NCBI RefSeq assembly: GCF_031759225.1
Contig: NZ_CP134494.1
Location: forward strand, 4,276,501-4,340,500
Length of the DNA stretch: 64,000 bases
Source: Mesobacillus jeotgali
GTDB lineage: Bacteria; Bacillota; Bacilli; Bacillales; Cytobacillaceae
Direction of reading: 5' to 3'
Shown: positions 36,808 to 46,026 of the stretch, in pieces
How the letters are laid out: each line of letters begins with the position of its first letter
Position numbering within the stretch: position 1 is the first letter of the stretch
The notes under the pieces: generated by a model
Database searches by the model: none
Told to the model about the DNA's origin: nothing
What the model saw: only the letters and a program-made list of their open reading frames with translations
Program-made: the position numbers and the translations under genes

Positions 36808-37299
36808 ATGGACAATTTTGATCAATTAGCCAAACAGTATGAACCTATGATTCACAAAATTATTCGAACACTGCATATCTTTAAAAATCAGAAAGATTAT
36901 TTCCATGTTGGGCTCGTAGCACTTTGGGAAGCAGCTGAAGCTTTTGATCCGGTTAAAGGGGATTTCTCAAATTACGCCTATAGCTATATTAAAGGCCAAA
37001 TCCTAAATGAAATGAATCGGAGCAATAAACGTGAGGAAAGAAACGTCTATCCAAAAGAAGATTACTGGGAAACGGTCATTGACCAAAATCCTGGCAGTCC
37101 GTTAGAGGTAGAATTTCTTCTTAGTTATTGCGAAACGCTTACCGATAAAGAAACGAAATGGGTTATCTATACTTGTGTGGATTTCTTGTCTATAAAAGAA
37201 ATTGCCGAAAGAGAACAAGTCTCCTTGTCGGCGGTCAAACAGTGGCGAAGTGGTGCTAAAAGAAAACTTAAGGAGCAATTATTAGAGATTGTTGAGTAA
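36808..37299 (+). CDS. Sigma-70 family factor, SigH/ComX-like
   Basis: A 163-residue short sigma factor. Region 2 is visible as DYFHVGLVALWEAAEAFDP, then FSNYAYSYIKGQILNEMNR; region 4 as LTDKETKWVIYTC, then IKEIAEREQVSLSAVKQWRSGAKRKLKEQL. It resembles the small SigH/ComX-type factors that control competence in staphylococci and related bacteria (inference). I chose ATG 36808 because AGGAAGG lies seven bases upstream; the in-frame TTG at 36802 is too close to it. Pairing with comK suggests both serve one competence programme. Confidence 0.75.
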   Translation: MDNFDQLAKQYEPMIHKIIRTLHIFKNQKDYFHVGLVALWEAAEAFDPVKGDFSNYAYSYIKGQILNEMNRSNKREERNVYPKEDYWETVIDQNPGSPLEVEFLLSYCETLTDKETKWVIYTCVDFLSIKEIAEREQVSLSAVKQWRSGAKRKLKEQLLEIVE

Positions 37300-37368
37300 T
37301 CAATACCATTGACCAATCGGGTAATAAGTTTATTGCCTTCTTCATTTAAAGTTTTTACTCCAAAAAAA

Positions 37369-37410
37369 TAAAGCCTGAAACCATTAATATTCTTGGTTTC
37401 AGGCTTTCTA
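37369..37410. terminator. Bidirectional terminator
   Basis: AAGCCTGAAACC/GGTTTCAGGCTT with a 12-nt loop, A-rich on one side and T-rich on the other, between convergent sigma-factor and IDEAL-domain genes. Confidence 0.75.
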
Positions 37411-37438
37411 TATAATCAATACACTCATCCATTTCACC

Positions 37439-37705
37439 TTACAAAGCATCCTTCCAGTTCTCTGAAGTCAATTTCATGAATCTTTCTTTGTCCTTATTGG
37501 CTAGAGCAAGATCGATTTCTTCATTCCTTCTTTTCTCCAAAAACTCATTCTGGACTTTTTGAATGATCTTGTTTGCCCCATCTGTATACCTTGTCTTTTC
37601 TCGCAGCAGAATCAGCTCAGTATTATCCGTATCATGAACAGCGTCCATGTACATATTCAAGTTCATTTCTTCTTTATAATACTTAGAGTTTTTGTCATTT
37701 TTCAT
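37439..37705 (-). CDS. IDEAL-domain protein
   Basis: An 88-residue charged protein. Its C-terminal part EIDLALANKDKERFMKLTSENW matches the IDEAL domain (IDxALxxxDxxxFxxL), found in small Firmicute proteins and in some ComK-linked regulators. The rest is helical and hydrophilic. I start at ATG 37705, with AGGGA six bases upstream; an in-frame TTG two codons earlier abuts that site. Convergent with the sigma-factor gene. Confidence 0.75.
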   Translation of the reverse strand: MKNDKNSKYYKEEMNLNMYMDAVHDTDNTELILLREKTRYTDGANKIIQKVQNEFLEKRRNEEIDLALANKDKERFMKLTSENWKDAL

Positions 37706-37837
37706 TATCAATCCCTGCCTTCTGTTTGGGTTTGGTTGTTAGTTACTATTTACCCAATTCTTCAGAAAAATAACTTGGCAAAGAGATTATCTTCTAATTT
37801 GATATCCGCAAAGCTTCAACAAAAGATAGTATTAAGG

Positions 37838-38539
37838 CTAATCTCTGTCGAACATGATTTTCTCCCATTCAAACAGACTTCCCGGGTCAGTTTTACGTTC
37901 CGGGGCGTATTCGTCATGACCGATAATATGGTTTCTGTCTCTTTTAATCATCTTGTTCCTTGCCAAAATATCATCTATTAGTAGATTAAGAGCTTGATAT
38001 TGAGCTTTTGTGTAGCCGATATGTTCTGCGGGTATTTTTCTGTAATGCTCCGGGGACATTATTTGCTGCATTTCCTCTTCCGTCCCAATGGCCATTAATT
38101 CAATGCCGATTGAATATTTATTTAAATGATCCTCGAATTCCGGATATCCTTCCATGTTTCCCTTACCTGCATGACGGGCAGCCCGGCTTTCCGGCAGCAG
38201 GAAATAAATTTCCCCATCACGATCGATCATATAGTGAGGAGAAACATCGTAATCAATGAAGATATTCCTTACATCTTCATACACATAAGGATTTTCAGTG
38301 TTGTTTGCGGCATTACTTATGAAATGCAAAACGATATGGGTTGGTATATTGCTTCGTGGTACGAAATTCATATTTGGAATAAAGTCTTTAGTTACAGGAA
38401 TTTCTATCTCGGTAGCGATTCTCGGCTTTTCAACCTCTGCTCTGGCCACCGCTTCTTCTTGAACCCTATCTGAACATCCACTCAGAATCAATACTAATAA
38501 AATCCCTAACTTTACTAATTTTCCCCTCATTATCATCAT
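37838..38539 (-). CDS. Lipoprotein N-acetylmuramoyl-L-alanine amidase (amidase_2)
   Basis: A 233-residue protein with lipobox LILSGC and an amidase_2/PGRP-type domain: THIVLHFISNAANN (zinc His), VSPHYMIDRDGEIYFLLPE, ARHAGKG, SIGIELM, and HIIGHDEYAPERKTDPG (second zinc His and catalytic region). It cuts the amide bond between MurNAc and L-alanine, probably at the outer membrane face. AGGGGAA precedes the ATG. About 130 bp lie between it and the IDEAL gene, so it is likely an independent unit. Confidence 0.85.
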   Translation of the reverse strand: MMIMRGKLVKLGILLVLILSGCSDRVQEEAVARAEVEKPRIATEIEIPVTKDFIPNMNFVPRSNIPTHIVLHFISNAANNTENPYVYEDVRNIFIDYDVSPHYMIDRDGEIYFLLPESRAARHAGKGNMEGYPEFEDHLNKYSIGIELMAIGTEEEMQQIMSPEHYRKIPAEHIGYTKAQYQALNLLIDDILARNKMIKRDRNHIIGHDEYAPERKTDPGSLFEWEKIMFDRD

Positions 38540-38825
38540 GTTCCCCTAACAATCTATCTATATCCCTGAGTAATTCGCTAAATTATTGAAAAACCCTTTG
38601 TAATTGATGATATTTTTCACAGTAGTAACCACAGACTTTATTCCTATCTATTTTTATTATTATCAGACCATATTAGTTCTTTATTACCACGACTATTCTA
38701 TCAAAATAACAAATATTCAGTTTTTTTAATTTTTCAGCAAGGGAACTTTGATAGAATTGAGTTGTTTGATTATGGTAACTAGTTTAATAGCAATATCACT
38801 TTAATATACAAGGAGGAAAATGTTA

Positions 38826-40460
38826 ATGAATTACCGTAATAAGTTCTACCGCAAACTTCTATCAGTGGCTGCATCTGCCGCGCTTTTAACTTCCATAGCT
38901 GTTCCTGCAGTGTCAGCGAATATGAAGGGCATGAAGCCGGGTAAGCCTTTTGAATTAACAATCATGCACACAAATGATACGCATGCGCACTTAGACTCAG
39001 TAGCAAAACGTATCGCAGCAATAAACCAGGTGCGTGAGGAAAACGCTAACACATTATTACTGGATGCCGGAGATGTTTTTTCCGGAACCTTATATTTTAA
39101 CGAGTTTCAAGGATTGGCAGATTTGGAGTTCATGAATCTTGCAGGTTATGATGCCATGACATTTGGAAACCACGAATTTGATAAAGGAACCGCCACTCTG
39201 GCAGACTTTGTTAAAGGAGCGGAATTCCCATTTGTCAGCGCGAACGTCAACTTTGAAAATGACGAAAATATGAGTATGCTTGCAAATAGCGAGTTCTCTT
39301 CTGAAGCAAATGATGGAGAAGTCTACAGTGGTGTCGTAAAAGAGGTAAATGGCGAGAAAATTGGAATCTTTGGTCTTACTACTGCTGAAACAGTTGACAT
39401 TTCAAGCCCTGGAGAAGGAGTCGAATTCGAAGATTACATTGACGAAGCAAAAGAAGCTGTTAAAGCCTTTGAGGAACAAGGAGTCAATAAAATCATCGCT
39501 CTTACTCATATTGGTTTGAATGATGGCGGCGGTGACAATGATCTGACATTGGCCGAGGAAGTAGAAGGAATTGATGTAATCGTAGGCGGTCACACTCATG
39601 TTAAGTTGACTGAACCAGTATTTATTGAGGCTGGCAAAGAACCTACAGTCATCGTACAGGCAAATGAGTATGGCAAATTTCTTGGTACCCTGGATGTAAA
39701 ATTCAACAAAAACGGAAGAGTAATCGAATATGCGGGTGAGTTGCTGGATGTTAAAAATTTTGAAGATGATGAAGTAACAGCCCAAATTCTGAACGAGAAA
39801 TATAAACCTGCAGTTGATGAGATGAAAAATACAGTAATCGGAAATACAACTGTCGATTTAATTGGCGGGAACCCTGCCGCAAGAACAGGTGAAACAAATC
39901 TTGGTAACCTGATCACCGATGGAATGCTCGCAAAAGCAAAAACAATCAATCCTGATACTGTCATTGCCGTTCAAAACGGCGGTGGTATCCGTACATCCGT
40001 AAATGCTGGAGACATTACGATGGCAAAAGTACTTGAAGTAATGCCATTCGGGAACTCATTGGCCATCATGCAGCTAACAGGTGCCGAAATCAAAGAAGCC
40101 TTGGAGCATAGCGTCAAGGATGCCCCGACAGCTTCAGGAGGTTTCCTGCAAGTTTCAGGGTTGAAATTCACGTACGACAGCTCCCTTCCAGCTGGCCAGC
40201 GTGTCCAGTCAGTTGAAGTAAAAGAAGATGGCGTTAACTACGTAAGTCTGGATTCTAACAAAACATACGCAGTTGCTACAAACACTTTCACGGCTAAAGG
40301 CGGAGACGGATACGAAGTGTTCGGGAAAGCTTACAATGAAGGCCGTGTAAGCGAACCTGGTTTCGTCGACTGGGAAATCTTCACTGAATATGTGAATCAA
40401 CAAGAAAACAACACAGTAAGTCCTGTTGTTGAAGGCCGTATCGTCGATGTGACAAACTAA
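38826..40460 (+). CDS. Secreted bifunctional 5'-nucleotidase/metallophosphatase
   Basis: A 544-residue protein with a signal peptide (cut near AVSA), a metallophosphatase domain (~40-265: IMHTNDTHAH, DAGDVFSG, FGNHEFDKG, ALTHIG, VGGHTHV) and a 5'-nucleotidase C-terminal domain (~335-510: RTGETNLGNLITDGML, NGGGIRTSV, TFTAKGGDGY with substrate-stacking residues). It hydrolyses extracellular nucleotides and related phosphoesters. There is no LPxTG, so it is released. I prefer ATG 38826 (spacing 9 from AGGAGG) over 38820 (spacing 3). Terminator downstream. Confidence 0.9.
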   Translation: MNYRNKFYRKLLSVAASAALLTSIAVPAVSANMKGMKPGKPFELTIMHTNDTHAHLDSVAKRIAAINQVREENANTLLLDAGDVFSGTLYFNEFQGLADLEFMNLAGYDAMTFGNHEFDKGTATLADFVKGAEFPFVSANVNFENDENMSMLANSEFSSEANDGEVYSGVVKEVNGEKIGIFGLTTAETVDISSPGEGVEFEDYIDEAKEAVKAFEEQGVNKIIALTHIGLNDGGGDNDLTLAEEVEGIDVIVGGHTHVKLTEPVFIEAGKEPTVIVQANEYGKFLGTLDVKFNKNGRVIEYAGELLDVKNFEDDEVTAQILNEKYKPAVDEMKNTVIGNTTVDLIGGNPAARTGETNLGNLITDGMLAKAKTINPDTVIAVQNGGGIRTSVNAGDITMAKVLEVMPFGNSLAIMQLTGAEIKEALEHSVKDAPTASGGFLQVSGLKFTYDSSLPAGQRVQSVEVKEDGVNYVSLDSNKTYAVATNTFTAKGGDGYEVFGKAYNEGRVSEPGFVDWEIFTEYVNQQENNTVSPVVEGRIVDVTN

Positions 40461-40470
40461 TAAAGATAGT

Positions 40471-40505
40471 GCCCAGCAAACCTGGTGAGGTTGCTGGGCT
40501 TTTTT
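40471..40505 (+). terminator. Terminator of the 5'-nucleotidase gene
   Basis: GCCCAGCAA.CCT/AGG.TTGCTGGGC with a 4-nt loop and TTTTTT. Confidence 0.85.
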
Positions 40506-40709
40506 ATTCATAATAATCTTTCCATATTGAATTCTTCACTTTCCAAATGACGAATACTATATTTGACCCCAGTATGTTCAGATTTTTTCTACTAATTATA
40601 GGGAACAAATACTCCATAATTTGGCAGCACATCCACCACTAAAAATAGATTGCTATTTCTATCATCACCGAAGTAATATCTTCTTAATACAACTCACATT
40701 TTTAATAGG

Positions 40710-41960
40710 ATGGGTGCGAATTTGATCAACTTCTTGGTGCTTTTTCTGTTTTATTATCCACTTGTCATGGGAATTGTTTGGATTACGGGAAGTTTGATTT
40801 ATTATGTAAAAAAAGAGAAACGGGATCTCTTCCTCGAACACAGGATGGAGGATCTCCCCTTTGTTTCCTTGCTGATTCCGGCATACAATGAGGAACAGAC
40901 GATCGAGGAGACGGTAATGTACGCCTCAGAACTCAATTATCCCAATTATGAAGTAATCGTTATCAATGACGGCAGCAAAGACCGAACGATGGCTATACTC
41001 AAGTCGTTGCTGGATCTGTATCCGAAACTGCGTGTTGTCAATGTAATGAACAATAAGGGCAAAGCGAATGCGCTGAAACAGGGTGTGTTGGCTTCAAAAG
41101 GCGAATTGATTGCGACAATCGACAGTGACGCCATTCTTGACAAGGACGCCTTAAAATATATTGTTCCTCACTTCATCACACCAAACAATGGGGAAAGAGT
41201 TGGCGCGGTTACAGGCAATCCAAGGATTCGCAACCGGACCAGCCTGCTGGCAAAAATACAGCTCGTTGAATACGCGAGCATTTTCGGTCTGATAAAAAGG
41301 ACGCAAAGAGTGCTTGGAAAAGTGATGACCGTTTCCGGGGTGTTTGTCGTTTTTCGTAAAAAAGCCCTCCTGGACGCAGGGATGTGGGATACTGACCTGA
41401 TCACCGACGATATCGGGATCACCTGGAAGCTGCAAAGGAGATTCTGGGATGTCCGGTACGAACCAAAGGCACTTTGCTGGATGCTCGTTCCGGAAACTTT
41501 GAGGGGAATTTGGAAGCAGCGTTTGCGTTGGACCCAGGGCGGCATCGAAGTTATCCTGCGCCATAAGGATATCTTTCTGGACTGGCGACAGCGTAGGTTG
41601 TACCCCGTCTATCTCGAGCAGGTACTTAGCGTCCTCTGGTCGATCACCTGGTTCGTCTCATTGCTCATTATGCTTTACAAATTCTCTTTCCAGCAGGAAT
41701 TCATCATGCCGACATTATGGATCGGAAACTATCTATCTATTATTTGCCTGCTGCAATTCCTGGTCGCCCTTTATATAGAAAGGAAGTATGAAAAAGGAAT
41801 ACTGAAATACATGCTCTGGGGAATCTGGTACCCAATCCTCTACTGGCACATCAATGCCCTGCTTGTCATCAGGGCACTTCCAAGAGGATTAAAAATCCTC
41901 AAGAAAAACAAAAACCAATTCGCAACATGGGAGAGCCCGGACCGCGGACTCCATCTGTAA
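40710..41960 (+). CDS. pgaC: Poly-beta-1,6-N-acetylglucosamine synthase-type glycosyltransferase
   Basis: A 416-residue GT2 enzyme with a first membrane helix (~8-32), the catalytic domain (SLLIPAYNEEQTIEETV, VINDGSKDRT, ATIDSDA, DLITDDIGITW, QRLRWTQGG) and C-terminal helices. This is the PgaC/IcaA layout, making and exporting PNAG for biofilm matrix from UDP-GlcNAc. ATG 40710 lacks a clear site; TTG 40722 would use GGATGGG and is the alternative. AAATAG/CTATTT at 40643-40658 is a possible operator. pgaD follows after 9 bp. Confidence 0.85.
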   Translation: MGANLINFLVLFLFYYPLVMGIVWITGSLIYYVKKEKRDLFLEHRMEDLPFVSLLIPAYNEEQTIEETVMYASELNYPNYEVIVINDGSKDRTMAILKSLLDLYPKLRVVNVMNNKGKANALKQGVLASKGELIATIDSDAILDKDALKYIVPHFITPNNGERVGAVTGNPRIRNRTSLLAKIQLVEYASIFGLIKRTQRVLGKVMTVSGVFVVFRKKALLDAGMWDTDLITDDIGITWKLQRRFWDVRYEPKALCWMLVPETLRGIWKQRLRWTQGGIEVILRHKDIFLDWRQRRLYPVYLEQVLSVLWSITWFVSLLIMLYKFSFQQEFIMPTLWIGNYLSIICLLQFLVALYIERKYEKGILKYMLWGIWYPILYWHINALLVIRALPRGLKILKKNKNQFATWESPDRGLHL

Positions 41961-41969
41961 GGAGAAAAA

Positions 41970-42335
41970 ATGATCATACACAGCAAACAGTCGAAGCCGC
42001 GAAAAATCATAGATTTGCTCTTCACCTTTTTCGGCTGGCTATTTCTCACCTTGTTCCTGTACAACTTCATCTCTCATTTTGAACGTAACATTGATTTCAA
42101 ATTTCTTGAAGTGAATTTAGCCAATGCCAACTCAATCCTGCTCATCACCATCCTTGTGGTCATCACAAGTGCTGCTGCCTTGAGCTGGTGGAGTTCATAC
42201 AACAAACGCAGGTTTGGCCATCTTAAAAGAAGGAACTTCCCTACGCTGACTAGCCAAACAGAGATTGCAGAGTACTATCTGGTGAAAAAAGATGACTTAA
42301 CACGAATTCATACTGAAAGATATATTGAAAGATAA
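41970..42335 (+). CDS. pgaD: PgaD-like PNAG synthase accessory membrane protein
   Basis: A 121-residue protein with two membrane helices (~14-34 and ~58-78) and a basic cytoplasmic C-terminus. Size, topology (FGWLFLTLFLYNF; SSAAALSWWSSYNKRRFG-type second helix end) and position after pgaC match PgaD, which with PgaC forms the c-di-GMP-responsive synthase in Gram-negatives. AAGGAGA lies before the ATG. No pgaA/pgaB follow; a deacetylase of the IcaB/PgaB type is 7.5 kb away. Confidence 0.8.
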   Translation: MIIHSKQSKPRKIIDLLFTFFGWLFLTLFLYNFISHFERNIDFKFLEVNLANANSILLITILVVITSAAALSWWSSYNKRRFGHLKRRNFPTLTSQTEIAEYYLVKKDDLTRIHTERYIER

Positions 42336-42519
42336 CAGATTATGATTATCTTTTCATGCTAATGGACTTCTCTTTTACATTTTTACCTCATATCCATGTC
42401 GAAAAATATTAGTAGAATGATAGCCTGTAGAGTATTCCATTTTATTCCACTATCCGCAATAATAGAAAGTGGTTAAAATATTCTAGAAATCTATTTGAAT
42501 TGTAGGAGGAAGCGTTACT

Positions 42520-43707
42520 TTGAAGAGGGTCATATCAATCTTGTTGGTTATTGCATTGTCACTGGGCACTTTGCCATTTGCTGCTTTTGCAGCTGTCGAT
42601 TCGATGAGTTCAGAGTTCCAAAACTACCTTAAAGAAACCGGGATGACAGAGAGTCAGTTCACCGATTATTTAACCGATGTCCATGGGGCTGCACTTGAGG
42701 AATTTGAAACACTTGAAGATTTACAGACTTACTTAGGACCTTTAGTAGATGAAGAAAATCTGCAAGAGTTACTAATTGAGTTGGAACTTACTGAGGAAGA
42801 GTTAGACGCACTGCTTTTAGAGAACGGAAAAGCCTTAGAGCAATATATATTTGTCGGTGATCTTTACTATGATGTTACAAACTGGCTTTTCCCTGAGGAA
42901 CAGACTCCGATTACGGATGAAAACCTTCAGACCCTCCTTGAAGAATTTGAATTCAACTCAGTCGAAGAGCTTGAGTCATTCTTAAATGAGTATGATGACT
43001 CCATTGAAAATTATGAATTCATCGAAGATCTTGAATTTGCCATTGCAACTTACTACCTTTCCGATGCTGAGGAAGAGCTTCTTGCAGTAATGGATTCTAT
43101 AGGATTAACTGAGGAAGAAGCTGAAAAACTAACCAACCACTTCATCTCCTTAATGGAGGATCCAAATTTTAATGAAGAGCAGTTTATGGCATCATTGGAA
43201 GACATCAGCAACCGTTTGCTAGCGTTTCCCGAGTTTGAAAGTGCTTCAGAGTTAACCGCTGAGCAAATTGCTGAGTTTATAGATATTTGGGATGAGTTAC
43301 TTAATCTTCTGGATACAAAGGTTGAATATTATTTAACAAAAGACGGTAAATCAACACCAATCTCGTTTGCAACCTTGATAAAAATGGAAGATATCAATGG
43401 CTCAGATTTGTTAATAAAAATTTATTCTAAGTCGGGCGAGTTTTTAGCAGACATGATTGTAACAAAAGAGATGTTTGGCTCAGACTTTGTAGAAGAAACA
43501 GGCAAGAACCTTAAGGATACAAAAGAGGCTGCAAAAGAGGTAAAGGAAGCAGTTGATAAGGTTCCTGCGAAGGTTCCTGTCAAGACTGTTAGTGGAGGCA
43601 AATTACCAAACACCGCTTCTGACTATCTTCAAAATTCACTGGCTGGACTTGGTGTACTCTTGCTTGGAGCACTCGTATTCAGGAAAGTGAAGATGAGACG
43701 TGTCTAA
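42520..43707 (+). CDS. Processed acidic surface protein with LPNTA sorting signal
   Basis: A 395-residue protein with a signal peptide (cut near AFAA), a long Glu/Asp-rich helical region (~30-270: repeated LTEEELDALL, SVEELESFL-type units), a small beta region (~275-325), a Lys/Ala/Glu coiled segment, then KLPNTASDYL, a membrane helix and KMRRV. This matches the 'processed acidic surface protein' family that pairs with class D sortases. TTG start with GGAGGAAG nine bases upstream. The sortase GTG lies inside its last codons (8-nt overlap), so the pair is one operon. Confidence 0.85.
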   Translation: MKRVISILLVIALSLGTLPFAAFAAVDSMSSEFQNYLKETGMTESQFTDYLTDVHGAALEEFETLEDLQTYLGPLVDEENLQELLIELELTEEELDALLLENGKALEQYIFVGDLYYDVTNWLFPEEQTPITDENLQTLLEEFEFNSVEELESFLNEYDDSIENYEFIEDLEFAIATYYLSDAEEELLAVMDSIGLTEEEAEKLTNHFISLMEDPNFNEEQFMASLEDISNRLLAFPEFESASELTAEQIAEFIDIWDELLNLLDTKVEYYLTKDGKSTPISFATLIKMEDINGSDLLIKIYSKSGEFLADMIVTKEMFGSDFVEETGKNLKDTKEAAKEVKEAVDKVPAKVPVKTVSGGKLPNTASDYLQNSLAGLGVLLLGALVFRKVKMRRV

Positions 43708-44335
43708 TGTAAAGAAGAGAAAAAGAAGAACCAGAAATCTGGTTCTTCTTTCCGTATCTGTTGGCATCATTGTTATGGGTATTTGGTTTAGTGGGACGAA
43801 TGCCTATAAGTTCATGAAAGGATATCTTCTATTTAAGACAGGAGATGCAAATACCATAATGACTTCCACAGCTACACCTGAACTAAAGGATACCCAAAAG
43901 AAAAAAGCTGAGCTATATCCCGACCGACCTAAAATAGGTGATATGATGGGCAGCCTTTCCATCCCAAAGATTGACGCTAATTTGCCAATCTACCATGGAA
44001 CTGATGAGGATGAGCTGGAGAAAGGAGTGGGTCATTTTGCAGGCAGCGTGCTTCCTGGGGAAAGAGACAATTCAGTTCTTTCAGGGCATCGTGATACCGT
44101 ATTCCGGAAACTTGGTGATGTAGGAAAAGGTGACTTACTTGAAGTGACAACCGAAGCTGGAACGTTTACCTACAAAGTGCGTAAGGTGCGGATTGTGGAT
44201 GCAGATGACAGAACGGTCATCGTCCCGACACCAAGACCTACCCTAACTGTCAGTACCTGCTACCCCTTTGATTACATCGGTGACGCTCCAGAACGATATA
44301 TTCTAGTAGCAGATTTAATAGGAAGTAAAGAGTAA
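43700..44335 (+). CDS. srtD: Class D sortase
   Basis: A 211-residue transpeptidase with an N-terminal anchor (~13-32) and a sortase barrel. The catalytic His is in VLSGHRDTVF, Cys in VSTCYPF and Arg in APERYILVA. Short linker and motif spacing fit class D (YhcS-like), which favours LPxTA signals. It joins the acidic protein encoded just upstream, and probably the LPETA giant protein at 14.3 kb, to cell-wall peptidoglycan. GTG start, translationally coupled to the upstream gene. Confidence 0.9.
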   Translation: MSNVKKRKRRTRNLVLLSVSVGIIVMGIWFSGTNAYKFMKGYLLFKTGDANTIMTSTATPELKDTQKKKAELYPDRPKIGDMMGSLSIPKIDANLPIYHGTDEDELEKGVGHFAGSVLPGERDNSVLSGHRDTVFRKLGDVGKGDLLEVTTEAGTFTYKVRKVRIVDADDRTVIVPTPRPTLTVSTCYPFDYIGDAPERYILVADLIGSKE

Positions 44336-44371
44336 TATCCTGCTCCAATTCTTCAATTTAACTTAACCACC

Positions 44372-44404
44372 AGAGTGAGCCATCAAGGGTCACTCTTTTT
44401 TTAT
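44372..44404 (+). terminator. Terminator of the surface-protein/sortase operon
   Basis: AGAGTGAGCC/GGGTCACTCT (one mismatch), 5-nt loop, long T-run. The remaining ~340 bp to the next gene are AT-rich and show no convincing gene. Confidence 0.75.
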
Positions 44405-44748
44405 TTTTTATTATGCGAAGGTTGTATGTCAGTAAATAAGAATTCTTAGTGGATTACCTCTTACTCCTTAATGGAGCTATCCCATGGCACCGAGCACAAT
44501 AAACTTCCCTTACACTGCCTAAGCCTCTTACCTTACGACCTTCCTATCACAATAAACAGGAAAATAGAAACAAACGCTAATGCGCCTTTTTTTATATCTA
44601 AACTACTAATATACTCAAGGTTCCTAGTTCATTCCTATCATTTATTTCGTAAAACGAAATATTCGACAAATTACAGCAACGTTTTCTCTTTTAAACATTT
44701 TAATATAGTTATGAAATTACTTTACTAGTTTAAGGAGTGAAAGAGTTT

Positions 44749-45960
44749 ATGAAAAATAATAAAGTACTCACAGGTTTAAGTGTTCTGGCATTGTGCACAG
44801 CTCTTGCGACACCTACACTAGCTACCAACTCACCTAACGGTAACCTTTACAATGACAATCAGGTTTATTCTGTAAATGGTTATACGGACTATGCTGAAAT
44901 GGTTAAAAGACTTCAGCAAATTGAAGCGAACAGCCAGGGCCGAGTCGCTTTGGAGGTCGTTGGCCAATCAAACCAGGGGAGAGATATTTTCCAGGCTAGA
45001 GTTGGGACAGGTGAAAAGGTTGTCCTGATTGAAAGCGAGATCCACGGAAATGAAAATACCGGAACTGAGGCCTTGCTTAGCATGCTTCAATACCTCGGAT
45101 CCAGCAATTCTCCTGAGGCACAAAAGATCCGTGAGAAAATCACCCTTGTCACTTTGCCAAAGATGAATCCAGATGCCTCGGAACTGGATCGACGAGGAAA
45201 TGACATGTCATGGGAAGAAGTTGTCGCAGCCTTCCCTCAGCTGGCTGATGCTGCGGGACCTGCATGGAATTACTATAACAACCGCATTATCCAGGACAGA
45301 GACTATAACGGCAGACCTGGATTTGATGTGAACCGCGACTTCAATCCAGACTTGAACTATGTCCCGCAGGCATCCGACTTCCCTGGAAATTCAAGCAAGG
45401 CGGGCTGGTACATCACACCTGAGTCTCAAACTGTACGCGATGTTTACAAGTCACTGCAAACAGAGTTCGGAAAGGTAGATGTATTCATTGACCTTCATCA
45501 CCAGGGCCAGTATTACGTAGAAGGAACCGATGACCTTGTCACCATGTCCCTTTCAGCTGACTTCGTTCCGGATCCAAACACTTCGGAAGGAGCCAAGTAT
45601 GCCCAGTATGCGGACAACTACAATTTCGAGTTCTCCAAGCAATTGAATCTGGCAGCATACAATGCGCTGCAATCACTGGGCGAAAACTCACCTTTCAGTA
45701 ACATCACCTTATACCAGCAAAACCTGGACCTTCCAGGGACAGCTCTGGGAAGCTTCGCATTGAATGGCAGCGGTACAGTCCTTTTTGAAGTTAGAGGCCA
45801 ATCGCATTCATTAGGGCAAAAGAAGAAAGGCCAACTGGTTAAAGCTGTCGAAACGGGATTATACGGAATCATCAATGGTGTGGTAGATGGTTCGGTGGAG
45901 GAACTAGACGCCGCTGAATATGATAACATCCCTCAAACTGCATATTCACCAAGTCTATAA
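44749..45960 (+). CDS. Secreted M14 zinc carboxypeptidase
   Basis: A ~403-residue protein with a signal peptide (cut near LATNS) and a single M14 domain. Zinc ligands are in ESEIHGNENTG (HxxE) and IDLHHQGQ (distal His); FDVNRDFNPD supplies the Arg/Asn substrate pocket; the catalytic Glu is probably in TVLFEVRGQS. It removes C-terminal residues from peptides outside the cell. ATG 44749 is chosen since AAGGAG overlaps the earlier in-frame GTG at 44737. Monocistronic, with strong terminator. Confidence 0.85.
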   Translation: MKNNKVLTGLSVLALCTALATPTLATNSPNGNLYNDNQVYSVNGYTDYAEMVKRLQQIEANSQGRVALEVVGQSNQGRDIFQARVGTGEKVVLIESEIHGNENTGTEALLSMLQYLGSSNSPEAQKIREKITLVTLPKMNPDASELDRRGNDMSWEEVVAAFPQLADAAGPAWNYYNNRIIQDRDYNGRPGFDVNRDFNPDLNYVPQASDFPGNSSKAGWYITPESQTVRDVYKSLQTEFGKVDVFIDLHHQGQYYVEGTDDLVTMSLSADFVPDPNTSEGAKYAQYADNYNFEFSKQLNLAAYNALQSLGENSPFSNITLYQQNLDLPGTALGSFALNGSGTVLFEVRGQSHSLGQKKKGQLVKAVETGLYGIINGVVDGSVEELDAAEYDNIPQTAYSPSL

Positions 45961-45970
45961 GATGAGTAAG

Positions 45971-46001
45971 AAAAGCGGAGGAATGAATCCTCCGCTTTTT
46001 T
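45971..46001 (+). terminator. Terminator of the M14 peptidase gene
   Basis: AAAAGCGGAGGA/TCCTCCGCTTTT with a 5-nt loop and T-run. Confidence 0.85.
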
Positions 46002-46026
46002 GAGCTTATTAGTGAAATCCTCTCCC

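Noticed and set aside
44471..44728. 85-codon frame before the M14 peptidase gene
   Set aside because: AT-rich leader sequence with no ribosome site and no protein-like pattern.
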